Shown: positions 25,492 to 34,939 of the stretch, piece by piece
How positions within the stretch are numbered: the first letter of the stretch is position 1
Layout: each line of letters begins with the position of its first letter
Source of the DNA: Azoarcus sp.
GTDB taxonomy: Bacteria; Pseudomonadota; Gammaproteobacteria; Burkholderiales; Rhodocyclaceae
Assembly (NCBI GenBank): GCA_030604735.1
Contig: JAUVVG010000015.1
Span: 1-64,000, forward strand
Length of the DNA stretch: 64,000 bases
Reading direction: 5' to 3'
The notes under the pieces: generated by a model
What the model was told of the DNA's origin: nothing
Seen by the model: the letters and a program-made list of their open reading frames with translations, nothing else
The model's database searches: none
Translations under genes and position numbers: made by a program

Positions 25492-25531
25492 CCCCTCGCC
25501 CGCATGCGAGAGAGGGGGTGGGGTAAGGGAA
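25492..25531. repeat. Dispersed intergenic repeat (CCCCTC...GAGAGGGGG type)
   Basis: CCCCTCGCCCGCATGCGAGA, then GAGGGGGTGGGGTAAGGG: an imperfect hairpin of the short, widely scattered intergenic element often seen as CCCTCTCCC...GGGAGAGGG...GGGTGAGGG. It occupies most of the space between the methyltransferase gene and apbE. Confidence 0.5.
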
Positions 25532-25585
25532 AAGATCATGGCGGCTTTCATGATCAGGGATGGACCGATTCCATGACGGTCAGGC

Positions 25586-26758
25586 TCAGTCTACGACGAT
25601 GACCGGCCGGATGTCGGATGGAATCTGCAAGCGCGCGCGCAAGGCCCGCGTGACCTCGATCCGCCCGTCGTCGGCCACCCGCAGCACATGCTCTATGCCG
25701 TAGCGGCGGGTATGGTCGCGCCAGTCGTCGCCGGCGATGAAGGGTGACTTGCTGGTCGCGTCCGACCAGGTGCCGGCGCTGTCGCGCGGCGTGATCAGCA
25801 CAGTCAGCGACTGGGTGCCGGTAGCCGGCTGACCCGTGCGCGGATCGAGCAGGTGGGCATAGCGCTCGCCATCGATTTCGAAGAAGCGCTGGTAGTCTCC
25901 GGAGGTGCCGATCGCTTCGCCATCGTAGAGCGGCAGCGTCGCCAGCGGGCGCGGTTCGCGCGGATGCTGGATGCCCAGCCGCCACGGCGTGCCGCCCTTG
26001 GAGCCGAGCGCCATCACGTTGCCGCCGATATTCACCAGCGCGTCGTGGATGCCGCGCTCGCGCAAGATCGCGACCGCGCGGTCCAGCGCATAGCCCTTGG
26101 CATAGCCACCGAGGTCGATCTGGACTGCCGGGTTCGGGCTGCTGACCCGGTTGCCGTCGATCTCGACCTCGGCCATGCGCGGCGCGGCGTCGAGCAAGGC
26201 CTGTATCGCGTCAGGATCGGGGCGGACCGGCTCGAACTCGTCCGAGTGGAAGCCCCACAGCGCAATCAGCCGGCCGAGCGCCGGGTCGAACAAGCCATCG
26301 CCGTCGATCGCGATCTGGCGTGCATCCCGCAACAGGTCGGCGAGCTCGTCCGACACCTCGTGGGCTTCACCGGCCGCGATCGCATCGTTGAGCGCAGTCA
26401 GTTGCGACGGTTGCCAGGCATGAAAGGCCTGGTGCAGGCGGTCGAACTCCTGCAGTACCGCGGCCATCGCTGACGCGGCCTGCTCGTGCGACTTGCCATA
26501 AACGGTGAGATCGACCCGGGTGCCGAAGACATAGGCTTCCTGGTGGAAAAGCTGCGGGCGGGCGCAGGCAGACAGCAGCAACACGAGCGCAGCGATCACG
26601 AGCCAGGCGGAAACACGCGCTGCCAACCCGGGCTCCGGGCGGCGGGCGGACGACGGATGATCGCCCCACAGCGACGCAGCCCCGGCAACAGACGCCCGCA
26701 TCGCGACGAGCGAACCCCGGCGCGCCAGGCACGCCGCGGAAGACACACGGCGCCTCAT
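25586..26758 (-). CDS. apbE: FAD:protein FMN transferase (ApbE-type lipoprotein)
   Basis: Transfers FMN from FAD to Thr/Ser of target flavoproteins (NqrC, RnfG, NosR-like) in the periplasm. From the ATG at 26758 the protein has 390 residues: a basic leader of ~45 residues, a hydrophobic segment ending in lipobox LLLSAC, then the ApbE fold with VFGTRVDLTVYG, QIDLGGYAKGYALDRA, NIGGNVMALG and LDPRTGQPA. The start overlaps the gshB stop as ATGA, so it is translationally coupled to glutathione synthesis. No Nqr, Rnf or NosR gene is in the window, so the target is elsewhere. Confidence 0.92.
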   Translation of the reverse strand: MRRRVSSAACLARRGSLVAMRASVAGAASLWGDHPSSARRPEPGLAARVSAWLVIAALVLLLSACARPQLFHQEAYVFGTRVDLTVYGKSHEQAASAMAAVLQEFDRLHQAFHAWQPSQLTALNDAIAAGEAHEVSDELADLLRDARQIAIDGDGLFDPALGRLIALWGFHSDEFEPVRPDPDAIQALLDAAPRMAEVEIDGNRVSSPNPAVQIDLGGYAKGYALDRAVAILRERGIHDALVNIGGNVMALGSKGGTPWRLGIQHPREPRPLATLPLYDGEAIGTSGDYQRFFEIDGERYAHLLDPRTGQPATGTQSLTVLITPRDSAGTWSDATSKSPFIAGDDWRDHTRRYGIEHVLRVADDGRIEVTRALRARLQIPSDIRPVIVVD

Positions 26759-27708
26759 GCGCCGCTTTGCTCGATCTTGTCGACGAACAGCCCCGCCACC
26801 GAGAAGCCGGTCTGGGCGCCGATCTCGACGAAACAGGTCGGGCTGGTCACGTTGATCTCGGTCAGGTGCCCGCCGATCACGTCCAGGCCGACCACCATCA
26901 GCCCGCGCGCCCACAGGATGGGCGCAAGGTGGTTCGCGATCTCGCGCTCGCGCTCGGTCAGCGGCATCGCCACGCCACGCCCGCCTGCGGCCAGGTTGCC
27001 ACGGGTCTCGCCGGCTTTGGGAATCCGCGCCAGCGAATACGGCACCACCTCGCCACCGATGATCAGCACCCGCTTGTCGCCCTCGGCGATGTCGGCGAGA
27101 TAGCGCTGGGCCATGATCGTCCTGTGGCCTTCATGGGTCAGGGTCTCGAGGATGACGTTGCGGTTGGGGTCGTCGGCGCGCACCCGGAAGATCTGGCTGC
27201 CGCCCATGCCGTCCAGCGGCTTGAGCACCACATCGCCCAGCGCGTCGATGAAGGCCTGCACCTCGGCCGGATCACGGGCGACCAGCGTGGTCGCCATGAA
27301 CTGCGGGAACTCGGTGATCGCGAGCTTCTCGGAGTGGTCGCGGATCGCGCGCGGATCATTGAAGATGCGCGCTCCGCCCGCCGCTGCGCGCTCGAGCAGC
27401 CAGGTCGCGGTGACATACTCGAAATCGAAGGGGGGGTCCTGGCGCATCACCACGGCGTCGAAGGCTGTCAGCGGCAGCGACTCGACCGGCCCCGGCTGGT
27501 ACCAGGCATCGTCACGCTCACCCATCTGCAAGGCGACCGCGCCGGCCCCGACCGCGCCATCCCGCCAGTACAGGGCCTCGCGCTGGATTGCGAACACCGC
27601 ATGACCGCGCCGTGCGGCCTCGCGCATCATCGCGATGCTGGAATCCTTGTAGGCCTTGAGCTTGTCGAGCGGATCGAGGATGAAGGCGAGCTTGAGCGGG
27701 GTCGTCAT
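26755..27708 (-). CDS. gshB: Glutathione synthetase
   Basis: ATP-grasp enzyme joining gamma-glutamylcysteine and glycine, the second step of glutathione synthesis. From ATG 27708 it has 317 residues. It has N-terminal KLAFILDPLDKLKAYKDSS, ATP-grasp LKPLDGMGGSQIFRV, KRVLIIGGEVVPYSLARIP and the metal-binding INVTSPTCFVEI. The TTG at 27714 is also in frame but ATG 27708 has GGAAG upstream. It lies 27 bp downstream of gshA and overlaps apbE. Confidence 0.96.
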   Translation of the reverse strand: MTTPLKLAFILDPLDKLKAYKDSSIAMMREAARRGHAVFAIQREALYWRDGAVGAGAVALQMGERDDAWYQPGPVESLPLTAFDAVVMRQDPPFDFEYVTATWLLERAAAGGARIFNDPRAIRDHSEKLAITEFPQFMATTLVARDPAEVQAFIDALGDVVLKPLDGMGGSQIFRVRADDPNRNVILETLTHEGHRTIMAQRYLADIAEGDKRVLIIGGEVVPYSLARIPKAGETRGNLAAGGRGVAMPLTEREREIANHLAPILWARGLMVVGLDVIGGHLTEINVTSPTCFVEIGAQTGFSVAGLFVDKIEQSGA

Positions 27709-27735
27709 CGGCAATATCTTCCGGCGTACCGCCGG

Positions 27736-29031
27736 TCAGGCCGCCAGTTCGGCGTAGTCGGGCTGGGTTTCCTCGATCTCGACCGACGCGGCCAGCAGCG
27801 CCAGGCGCGCGACCACGCCATAGGCGTAGAAGCGGTTGGGCGGCGCATCCGGCGACTGGGCGAGATCGGGCAGGGTGCAGCAGGTGTCGAAGGCGAGCGG
27901 CTTGAAATGCATGCCGGGCGCGTTGAGGTTTTCGTCGCGACCACGTTCGGTATGCACCCGGTAGAAACCGCCGACCACATAGTGGTCCATCATGTAGACC
28001 ACCGGCTCGGCCACCGCGCCGTCCAGGGTCTCGAAGGTGTGCACGCCTTCCTGGATGATCACCTCGTGCACCTGCATGCCTTCCTTGACCACCGCCATCT
28101 TGTTGCGCTGGCGCCGGTTCAGCCCGACCACCTCGGAGGCGTCCTTGACCGTCATCACGCCCATGCCATAGGTGCCGGCATCGGCCTTGACCACAACGAA
28201 AGGCGTCTCGGTCACGCCATACTCCTTGTACTTGGCGCGGATGTGGGTCAGAAGGCTGTCCACCTGGGTGGCCAGGCACTCCTCGCCGGTACGCTCCTGG
28301 AAGTTGATCTGGCCACACACCCTGAATTCGGGATTGATCCGCCAGGGATCGATGCCGATCACGTCGGCGAACTCGCGCGCGACCCGATCATAGACTGCGG
28401 CATGGATCGACTTGCGCCGTGCATGCCAGCCGGCATGCACCGGCGGAATCACCCACTGCTCGTTCAGATCGGCCAGTTGCGCCGGTATGCCGGCCGACAA
28501 GTCGTTGTTCAACAGCACCGCACACGGATCGAAATCCGCCAGGCCGAGCCGTCCGCCACGACGCTCCAGCGGCTCCAGCGTCAGCGTCGCGCCGTTGGTC
28601 AGCTCCAGCGTGGTCGGTGCGGTGATCTCGGGCAGCAGGCTGCCCAGGCGCACGTTCAGGCCGGACATCTGGAGGATCTTGACCAGTTGCGCGACGTTTT
28701 GCAGGTAGAACTGGTTGCGGGTGTGGTTCTCCGGAATCAGCAGCAGCTTTCTCGCATCCGGGCAGATCCGCTCGACCGCGGCCTGGGCGGCCTGCACGCA
28801 CAAGGGCAGGAAGGCGTCGTCGAGGTTGTTGAAGCCCCCCGGAAACAGGTTCAGATCGACCGGCGCGAGCTTGAAACCCGAGTTGCGCAGGTCGGTGGAA
28901 CCGTAAAAGGGTGGGATGTGGTCGCACCATTGCGCCCGCATCCAATGCTCGATCTCGGTGGCGTGATCGAGAAAACGCTTTTCCAGCTCGAGCAGGGGAC
29001 CTGTGAGCGCGGTCGTGAGGTGTGGAACCAT
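27736..29031 (-). CDS. gshA: Glutamate-cysteine ligase, proteobacterial GshA type
   Basis: First enzyme of glutathione synthesis. From the ATG at 29031 it has 431 residues and matches the beta/gammaproteobacterial TIGR02049-like family rather than E. coli GshA: VPHLTTALTGPLLELEKRFLD start, GFKLAPVDLNLFPGGFNNL-like segment (as SGFKLAPVDLNLFPGGFNN), VVKADAGTYGMGVM and YMMDHYVVGGFYRVH. The open frame reaches 29214 but family homology begins at 29031. It is followed by gshB, forming a gshA-gshB-apbE unit. Confidence 0.94.
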   Translation of the reverse strand: MVPHLTTALTGPLLELEKRFLDHATEIEHWMRAQWCDHIPPFYGSTDLRNSGFKLAPVDLNLFPGGFNNLDDAFLPLCVQAAQAAVERICPDARKLLLIPENHTRNQFYLQNVAQLVKILQMSGLNVRLGSLLPEITAPTTLELTNGATLTLEPLERRGGRLGLADFDPCAVLLNNDLSAGIPAQLADLNEQWVIPPVHAGWHARRKSIHAAVYDRVAREFADVIGIDPWRINPEFRVCGQINFQERTGEECLATQVDSLLTHIRAKYKEYGVTETPFVVVKADAGTYGMGVMTVKDASEVVGLNRRQRNKMAVVKEGMQVHEVIIQEGVHTFETLDGAVAEPVVYMMDHYVVGGFYRVHTERGRDENLNAPGMHFKPLAFDTCCTLPDLAQSPDAPPNRFYAYGVVARLALLAASVEIEETQPDYAELAA

Positions 29032-29108
29032 GTCTGTTGTCTCAATGGAGAGGCCGCGGCCAGGCGGGCCGCGACCAGATGTTTTTCCGGCAATCTTACA
29101 CCACCGGT

Positions 29109-30419
29109 TCAGGTCGGAAGAAATGCACCGAAGGAGGCCGGCAGCGGCGCATTCTCGAGACTGCGCTGGGTGAACAGGAAACGACCGTCGCAGACGAAGC
29201 CCAGGTCGGACCAATCCACCTCGTTCAGTGCGTCACGCAAGCGCTGCACGTCCACCGCCGGATCATGCGGAAAAATCGCCAGCACCGCACCATCGTAGTG
29301 CAGACAATCATGCACGAAAAACGGGGCGGCGACGCGGGTCTTGCCATTTACATAGACGCGCGGCCGGTCTGACTGGTGGTAGCCGCGCCCCCACTGCCAC
29401 CAGTTGCTGTCGTCGAAGGGCCGGATCCGCCGCCCGATAAGCCGCTCGCGATGGGCTAACAGGGCGTGCGGCGCCGGGTTGCCCGGCTCACACCAGATCA
29501 TCCTGCGGGTCTGGCCGGTACTGACGGTAGACGAGCAGACGAAGTCGCGGTTCCCCTGCAGCAGATCGACGTAGATCTCGTCCGCGCCCGACACCGCGCC
29601 GACCTTGACGAAGGCGATCTCGGACAGATGCAGCGGATAATCCCCACGGGCGAACATCAAATGCCCGGCGGACTCGACCAGATGGCGGGTCTCCCAAGCC
29701 GGTGATGCGAGCGCCTGCAAGATACGTCCGGCACTTCCGCCTTCCAGCCGAACGCTGTCGCTCTGTCCTGTGCTGGCGTTCCTTCCGGTACCGCTGGCTC
29801 CGATCTCGGCATAGCGCACCGTTCGGTCCTGACAACCCTTTTCGAAACGCCAGATCAGACAGTTCGGCACCGCATCGTCGAACACCCGCGCGTCACCGAG
29901 TTCGATCGCATCGGTGATCGAGCCCTGCTCGAACAGCCAGCGATTGAGCTTGACCGCCGAGGTAGCCTTCAGGAAATCGCGTGGCGTGATGAAGATCAGC
30001 TCGCCGCCGGGATTCAGGTGGCGGACGCACTTCTCGATGAAGAAGAGATACAGGTTGGAGCGCCCGTCGAACAAACCCGGGCGCAGGCGCTTCACGGTAC
30101 TGGCCGGGATGTCCTGGTAGCGAACATAGGGCGGGTTGCCGATGATGGTGTCGAAGCGTTCGCTGTCCGGGTAGGCGAAGAAATCCTGGTTGCGCGCACC
30201 CGGCGGACAATGCGAGGGGTCGATCTCGACGCCGACCGCACCGGGAAGACGCTTGAGGAAGGCCCCGTCGCCACAGGCCGGCTCCAGCACCCGCCCGTTG
30301 TTGCGGCGCAAGCCCAGCATCGCCTGAACCACCGACTCGGGCGTGAACACCTGGCCAAAGGTCGCCACATCGTAAAGCGGTATCGCAAGCTGAGTCGAAA
30401 AAACGAGGTCCTGGCTCAA
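29109..30419 (-). CDS. Adenine-type DNA methyltransferase (Eco57I-like), orphan
   Basis: A 436-residue DNA methyltransferase-like protein. The SAM motif is VLEPACGDGAFLKRL near residues 43-57, the catalytic NPPY motif lies in TIIGNPPYVRYQDI near 92-105, and a target-recognition-like C-terminal half contains MIWCEPGNPAPHALLAH and WWQWGRGY. NPPY with this architecture indicates N6-adenine (or N4-cytosine) methylation and is typical of type II G/Eco57I enzymes, but no nuclease domain or neighbouring endonuclease is seen. The frame begins at a TTG (30419) with a weak ribosome site, so the exact start is uncertain. It sits directly upstream of gshA on the same strand. Confidence 0.82.
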   Translation of the reverse strand: MSQDLVFSTQLAIPLYDVATFGQVFTPESVVQAMLGLRRNNGRVLEPACGDGAFLKRLPGAVGVEIDPSHCPPGARNQDFFAYPDSERFDTIIGNPPYVRYQDIPASTVKRLRPGLFDGRSNLYLFFIEKCVRHLNPGGELIFITPRDFLKATSAVKLNRWLFEQGSITDAIELGDARVFDDAVPNCLIWRFEKGCQDRTVRYAEIGASGTGRNASTGQSDSVRLEGGSAGRILQALASPAWETRHLVESAGHLMFARGDYPLHLSEIAFVKVGAVSGADEIYVDLLQGNRDFVCSSTVSTGQTRRMIWCEPGNPAPHALLAHRERLIGRRIRPFDDSNWWQWGRGYHQSDRPRVYVNGKTRVAAPFFVHDCLHYDGAVLAIFPHDPAVDVQRLRDALNEVDWSDLGFVCDGRFLFTQRSLENAPLPASFGAFLPT

Positions 30420-30450
30420 GTCGGGCGTCCCGATCGAAGAAAGCCGGATT

Positions 30451-32970
30451 CTAACTTGCCGACGCAGGCCGATGCGTGAACAAGGGCAGCGCGACGAACT
30501 CCTCGGCCGGCACCGGGCGGCTCACGATGTAGCCCTGATAAGCATTGCAGCCGAGCTCGCGCAGAATGCCCAGTTGCTGCTCGGTCTCGACCCCTTCGGC
30601 ATGGGTCTTCAGGCCCAGGCTTTGCGCCATCGCGATCGTCGCGGTCACGATGGCCTCGTCGTTGCTGCCCGGCCCCATGCCGCGGATGAAGCTCTGATCG
30701 ATCTTGAGCTTGTCCAGCGGAAGCCGCTTGAGGTAGGCCAGCGACGAATAGCCGGTCCCGAAGTCATCCACTGCGAGCGCGACACCCAGGGCGCGCAAGG
30801 CATCGAGCTTGGCCACCGCCTCCTCGACATCGCTCATCAGGGCCGACTCGGTGATCTCGAGCTCGAGTCTCGTCGGCGGCAGCCCGGTCTCTTCCAGCAC
30901 CTTCGCGACCACCTCCACCAGGTTGCGCTCGCTGAACTGTCGCACCGACAGATTGACCGCGATCCGGCCGAATGGCAAACCCTGATCCAGCCAGGCCTTG
31001 GCCCGAGCGCAGGCCTCGCGCAAGACCCAGGCGCCGATGGTGACGATCAGACCGGTTTCCTCGGCGATCGGGATGAAGCGGTCCGGCCCAATCATGCCGG
31101 CACCCGGCGGCTGCCAGCGCAGCAAGGCCTCGGCTCCGACTGCCGATTGTGGCTCGAAACCCAGCATGGGTTGGTAATACAACACCAGTTCGCCGCGCTC
31201 CAACGCACGCCTCAGCTGCAATTCGAGCTCGAGACGCTGATTGGCGGCGGCGGTCAGGTCGCTGTGATAGAACTGGAAAGTGTTGCGCCCCTTGTCCTTG
31301 GCCCGGTAGAGCGCGGCATCGGCATGCTGCACCAGTTCGATCCCGGTCATGCCGTCGATAGGATAGAGGCTGATCCCGACACTCGCGCTGAGAATCACGT
31401 CCTTGCCGCTGGAAATCCAGATTGGCTGCTCGATCAGCGCGATGAGGCGTCGGGTGAGCGCGACGAGCTCGTCGGCATGACCACACGCCTCGACCACGAC
31501 CACGAACTCGTCCCCCCCCAGACGCGCGAGGGTATGCTCTTCCGGCAGTTCGGCACGCAGACGGCGCGCGATCCGAACCAGCACCTCGTCGCCGGCGGGG
31601 TGACCGAGGCTGTCGTTGACGTTCTTGAAACGGTCGAGGTCGATATACAGCACCGCGATCCGGGCCTGCAGCCGCCCAGCCTGCTCGATGGCACGGTCCA
31701 GGCGCAGGTTGAGCAAGTTACGATTGGGCAGATCGGTCAGTGGATCGAAATGCGACAGATAAGCCAGCCGCTCCTCGGACAGTTTCGACGGGCTGATGTC
31801 GGTCCAGGTGCCGACGATCTCGACCGGCTTGCCGGCCGCGTCCCGGATCAAACGCATTTCGTCGTGCACCCAGCGCATTTTTCCATCGCGGTGCGCGAAC
31901 CGGTATTCATGGATGCGCAGTCCGGTGACGAACAACTCTTCCATGTCGGCGGCCGCGGCGCGCCTGTCGTCCGGATGGACATGGGAGATCCACCAGTTCG
32001 GCGCCAGCGCCTCGGTCTCGGTATAGCCCAGCAGGCGCTCGATGTTGCTGCTGACCCAGGTCGGGGCAATCGAGTCGTCGCTCACCGCCAGCGTGTATAA
32101 CAAGGTCGGGCTGGCCGACAGCAAGCGCTCCAGCCGCAAGGTGATCTCGCGCAAGCGCATTTCCTCTCGCGCCAGCTGGGCCTGGCGGTGCACCTTCTCG
32201 AGGGTAGGCGCGAGCTCGAACAGGTAACCGGCCCGCTTGGTGAGATAGTCGTCGATGCCGAAACGCAGCGCGGACGCGGCGATCTCCTCGCTGCCGTGAC
32301 CCGTGATCAGGACCATCGGGATAGCGCAGTTGCGCTCATGACGCAGCTCGCGCGCGAGTTCCAGTCCGTCCGCTCCGGGCAGCCGGTAGTCGAGCAGGAG
32401 TACGTCGAATCCGCTCCCCTCGTCCTGGGCATCGGCCAGCCGCCGCATCACGGCATCGGCGGTATTCACCACCTCGACCCGGATATGGGGCGCATGGGTG
32501 GCGAGATGACGCACGGCAAGATCGCCGTCGAACACGTTGTGCTCGGCGTACAGCACCCGCAAGCCCCGATGGCGCATCACCCCGCTGCTGCGGGTCCGCT
32601 CGCAGGCTTCTTCCAGCCGGGTCGCGAGCCGTTTCAGATAGTCGCCGTGCTTGACCAGATAATCGTCCGCGCCGGACTTGATCGCGGAAATCACCGCGGT
32701 CTGGTCGCCCGAGCCGGTCAACATGACGACCGTCACCGGCAGGGCGGTCTGCCTGACCTCGGCCAGCAGCTCCAGGCCGCTGCCATCCGGCAGATTCAGG
32801 TCCAGCAGCAGCACCTCGTATCCGCCGGGGCGTTCACGCAACATCGCTCTCGCCTCGCCCAGCGAGCAGGCACGGCTCATCTCGACACGGGGGGTGCTGC
32901 GCTCCAACGCGATCCGGGTCAAATCGGCGTCGGCGTCGGAGTCTTCCACATAGAGCAGGCGAATAGTCAT
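30451..32970 (-). CDS. REC-REC-PAS-GGDEF-EAL response regulator
   Basis: An 839-residue cytoplasmic c-di-GMP regulator. Receiver 1 (about 1-125, Asp57 in LLLDLNLPDG), receiver 2 (about 137-265, Asp194 in LLLDYRLPGAD), a PAS domain (about 275-400), then a GGDEF domain with intact RLGGDEF and no RxxD inhibitory site, and an EAL domain with GAEALLRW and DDFGTGYSSLAYL intact. It may therefore both make and degrade c-di-GMP or use one activity. It follows the solute-binding lipoprotein/kinase pair with 91 bp between, suggesting it is the kinase's output. Its ATG at 32970 is clear. Confidence 0.94.
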   Translation of the reverse strand: MTIRLLYVEDSDADADLTRIALERSTPRVEMSRACSLGEARAMLRERPGGYEVLLLDLNLPDGSGLELLAEVRQTALPVTVVMLTGSGDQTAVISAIKSGADDYLVKHGDYLKRLATRLEEACERTRSSGVMRHRGLRVLYAEHNVFDGDLAVRHLATHAPHIRVEVVNTADAVMRRLADAQDEGSGFDVLLLDYRLPGADGLELARELRHERNCAIPMVLITGHGSEEIAASALRFGIDDYLTKRAGYLFELAPTLEKVHRQAQLAREEMRLREITLRLERLLSASPTLLYTLAVSDDSIAPTWVSSNIERLLGYTETEALAPNWWISHVHPDDRRAAAADMEELFVTGLRIHEYRFAHRDGKMRWVHDEMRLIRDAAGKPVEIVGTWTDISPSKLSEERLAYLSHFDPLTDLPNRNLLNLRLDRAIEQAGRLQARIAVLYIDLDRFKNVNDSLGHPAGDEVLVRIARRLRAELPEEHTLARLGGDEFVVVVEACGHADELVALTRRLIALIEQPIWISSGKDVILSASVGISLYPIDGMTGIELVQHADAALYRAKDKGRNTFQFYHSDLTAAANQRLELELQLRRALERGELVLYYQPMLGFEPQSAVGAEALLRWQPPGAGMIGPDRFIPIAEETGLIVTIGAWVLREACARAKAWLDQGLPFGRIAVNLSVRQFSERNLVEVVAKVLEETGLPPTRLELEITESALMSDVEEAVAKLDALRALGVALAVDDFGTGYSSLAYLKRLPLDKLKIDQSFIRGMGPGSNDEAIVTATIAMAQSLGLKTHAEGVETEQQLGILRELGCNAYQGYIVSRPVPAEEFVALPLFTHRPASAS

Positions 32971-33061
32971 TATCCGGTCAACACCTCAGGCTGCGCCCAG
33001 CCGCGCCTACACGTCACAGGCCGGCATGGCCATGCGTCCCGGCACAGGCAGCGCTTCCTCA

Positions 33062-34939
33062 TCATTCCGCGATCGGCAACTCGACGAAGAAGCGGGCGCC
33101 CTGCCCGGGTTCGCTGGTCGCCCACACCTTGCCGCCCATCCGGGCGACCGCCTTCCTCACCAGCGCCAGCCCCACACCGGTCCCGGGGTAGTCCTCGGCA
33201 CGATGCAACCTCTGAAAGATATCGAAGATGCGGTCATGGTACTTCATGTCGAATCCAATGCCGTTGTCCGCCACCCACAACAATACCCGGTCCGCGCTGA
33301 CTTCGGCGCCGATCTCGATGCGGGGATGGGCGACCGTACGTGAGAACTTGATCGCGTTCTCGAGCAGGTTGCGCACGACCAGCGCCAGGCCGGCGCTGTC
33401 GACGTTCACTGCCAGCGCCGGCACCTTGACCACCATCTCGACCGCCACGCCATCCTGCTCTGCATTGCAGGCGGAAACCAGCGCGTCGACCAGCGCCCCC
33501 AAGGCTACCGGCCCGGCCTCCATGGTCCGCCGCTCCATTCTGGAATAGGCGAGCATGTCCTCGATGAGCTGATGCATCTGGCCCACACCGCGACGGATAT
33601 TCTCGAGGAACTGCCGTCCATCGTCGTCCAGCCGGTCACGGTAGTCCTCGAGCAGGATCTGGCTGTAGCCGTCTATGCCGCGCAGAGGCGCCTTGAGGTC
33701 GTGCGACACCGAATAGGAGAAGGATTCGAGCTCCTTGTTCAGGCTCTCGAGCTCGGCCGTACGTGCCTCGACACGCCGTTCGAGCTCGGCATTGAGCGCC
33801 TGGAGTTCGCGCTCGGCCGTCTTTTGCCGGCTGATGTCGATCAGCACGCCGTGGATCAGTTTGACCTCGCCCTTGTCGTCGCGGGTCAGCCAGGTGCGGT
33901 CATCGACCCACAGCCAGGCACCGTCCGCGGTGCGCAAGCGATACTCCTGCCGGTATTCGTCCGGGCCATGGGTCAGATAATGGGCGACCTCGGACACGAT
34001 GCGATCCTTGTCCTCCGGGTGAATCAGCTCGGCGAACACGACTTCGCCGCGCATGAAGTCATCGCGTGAATACCCCCATTGCACGATGCTCTTGCTGACG
34101 AACTGGACCGGCCATCCGGGCGCGTTCTGCCACTCGAACGCGATCACCGGCGAGCGGTTGATCACCGCCGAAAGATTCTCGAGGTCAGATTGCCGCGCCT
34201 GGATGTCGTCCGCCATCGCATCGATCGCCTTGCCCAGCCGGGCGAGCTCGTCCCGCCCTTCGAGACCACATCGCACATCCAGGCGCCCCGCCCCGATCGC
34301 GGCCGCGGTGTCGGTGAGCCGTCGCGATCGGCGGAACCACAGCAGGTGCAGCGTCAGCCACAACAAGCCCGCCAACAGCAGAATGCCGATGGCCTCACGG
34401 AGCAACTCGGCGCGACCGTTTGCCAGGCGCGCGCTCATCGCCGAGTCGAGATCGACCCGCATCAACAGGCGCTGGCCGTCGTCGATCGGCGCGACTCCGA
34501 TCAAGGCGTTGCCGCTGTCGCTGCGCAAGGTTTCGATGAAGGTGGATGAGACGAGATTGGCGACATGCAGGTCACTCCTGACCGGTTCAGGCTGATCGCG
34601 CAGCACCTCCGGGAACGGGCGCCCCGCGTCGGCCCGGCTGATACTGGCCACGACCATACCCTGATCGTCGACCAGGAACGCATGGGTGGTGCCTGAGCGC
34701 AGGCCCAGCTCGGTCACCAGCCGACGCACCCGCATCTGATTGCCCAGGCCGCCCTGGACCTCCAGCCGGGTCTGCTCGATGCCGAGGCGCTCGATCAGTC
34801 GCTCACGCTCGTAGAGCTCGACCGAGTGTCCGAATTCCCGCAGCTGCAACGTGAAACTGGTGTAGGCGGCGAGCCCGGCGAACAGCATCAGCAGCAGCGG
34901 CGCCAGCACGCGTGCGGGCAACGCGTGAAGCCACTTCAT
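33062..34939 (-). CDS. Membrane sensor histidine kinase (HAMP-PAS), coupled to a solute-binding lipoprotein
   Basis: A 625-residue inner-membrane kinase: membrane segment about 8-28, a periplasmic domain about 30-185, a second segment about 187-205, HAMP (about 205-260), PAS (about 262-385), a coiled coil, HisKA with SYSVSHDLKAPLRGIDGYS and HATPase with NLLENAIKFSR, VADNGIGFD and GTGVGLALV. The HisKA/HATPase type resembles that of bacteriophytochrome-like kinases. The ATG at 34939 overlaps the preceding lipoprotein stop as ATGA. The kinase probably reads the ligand state of that lipoprotein and passes phosphate to the downstream REC-REC-GGDEF-EAL protein; this is inference from gene order. 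Confidence 0.93.
   Translation of the reverse strand: MKWLHALPARVLAPLLLMLFAGLAAYTSFTLQLREFGHSVELYERERLIERLGIEQTRLEVQGGLGNQMRVRRLVTELGLRSGTTHAFLVDDQGMVVASISRADAGRPFPEVLRDQPEPVRSDLHVANLVSSTFIETLRSDSGNALIGVAPIDDGQRLLMRVDLDSAMSARLANGRAELLREAIGILLLAGLLWLTLHLLWFRRSRRLTDTAAAIGAGRLDVRCGLEGRDELARLGKAIDAMADDIQARQSDLENLSAVINRSPVIAFEWQNAPGWPVQFVSKSIVQWGYSRDDFMRGEVVFAELIHPEDKDRIVSEVAHYLTHGPDEYRQEYRLRTADGAWLWVDDRTWLTRDDKGEVKLIHGVLIDISRQKTAERELQALNAELERRVEARTAELESLNKELESFSYSVSHDLKAPLRGIDGYSQILLEDYRDRLDDDGRQFLENIRRGVGQMHQLIEDMLAYSRMERRTMEAGPVALGALVDALVSACNAEQDGVAVEMVVKVPALAVNVDSAGLALVVRNLLENAIKFSRTVAHPRIEIGAEVSADRVLLWVADNGIGFDMKYHDRIFDIFQRLHRAEDYPGTGVGLALVRKAVARMGGKVWATSEPGQGARFFVELPIAE

Noticed and set aside
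26767-29298. 843-codon plus-strand open frame across gshB, gshA and the methyltransferase
   Set aside because: It lies antisense to well-defined gshB and gshA; composition is His/Arg/Gly-rich as expected for a shadow frame.
30472-32100. 542-codon plus-strand frame antisense to the GGDEF-EAL gene
   Set aside because: Shadow of a clear GGDEF-EAL coding region.
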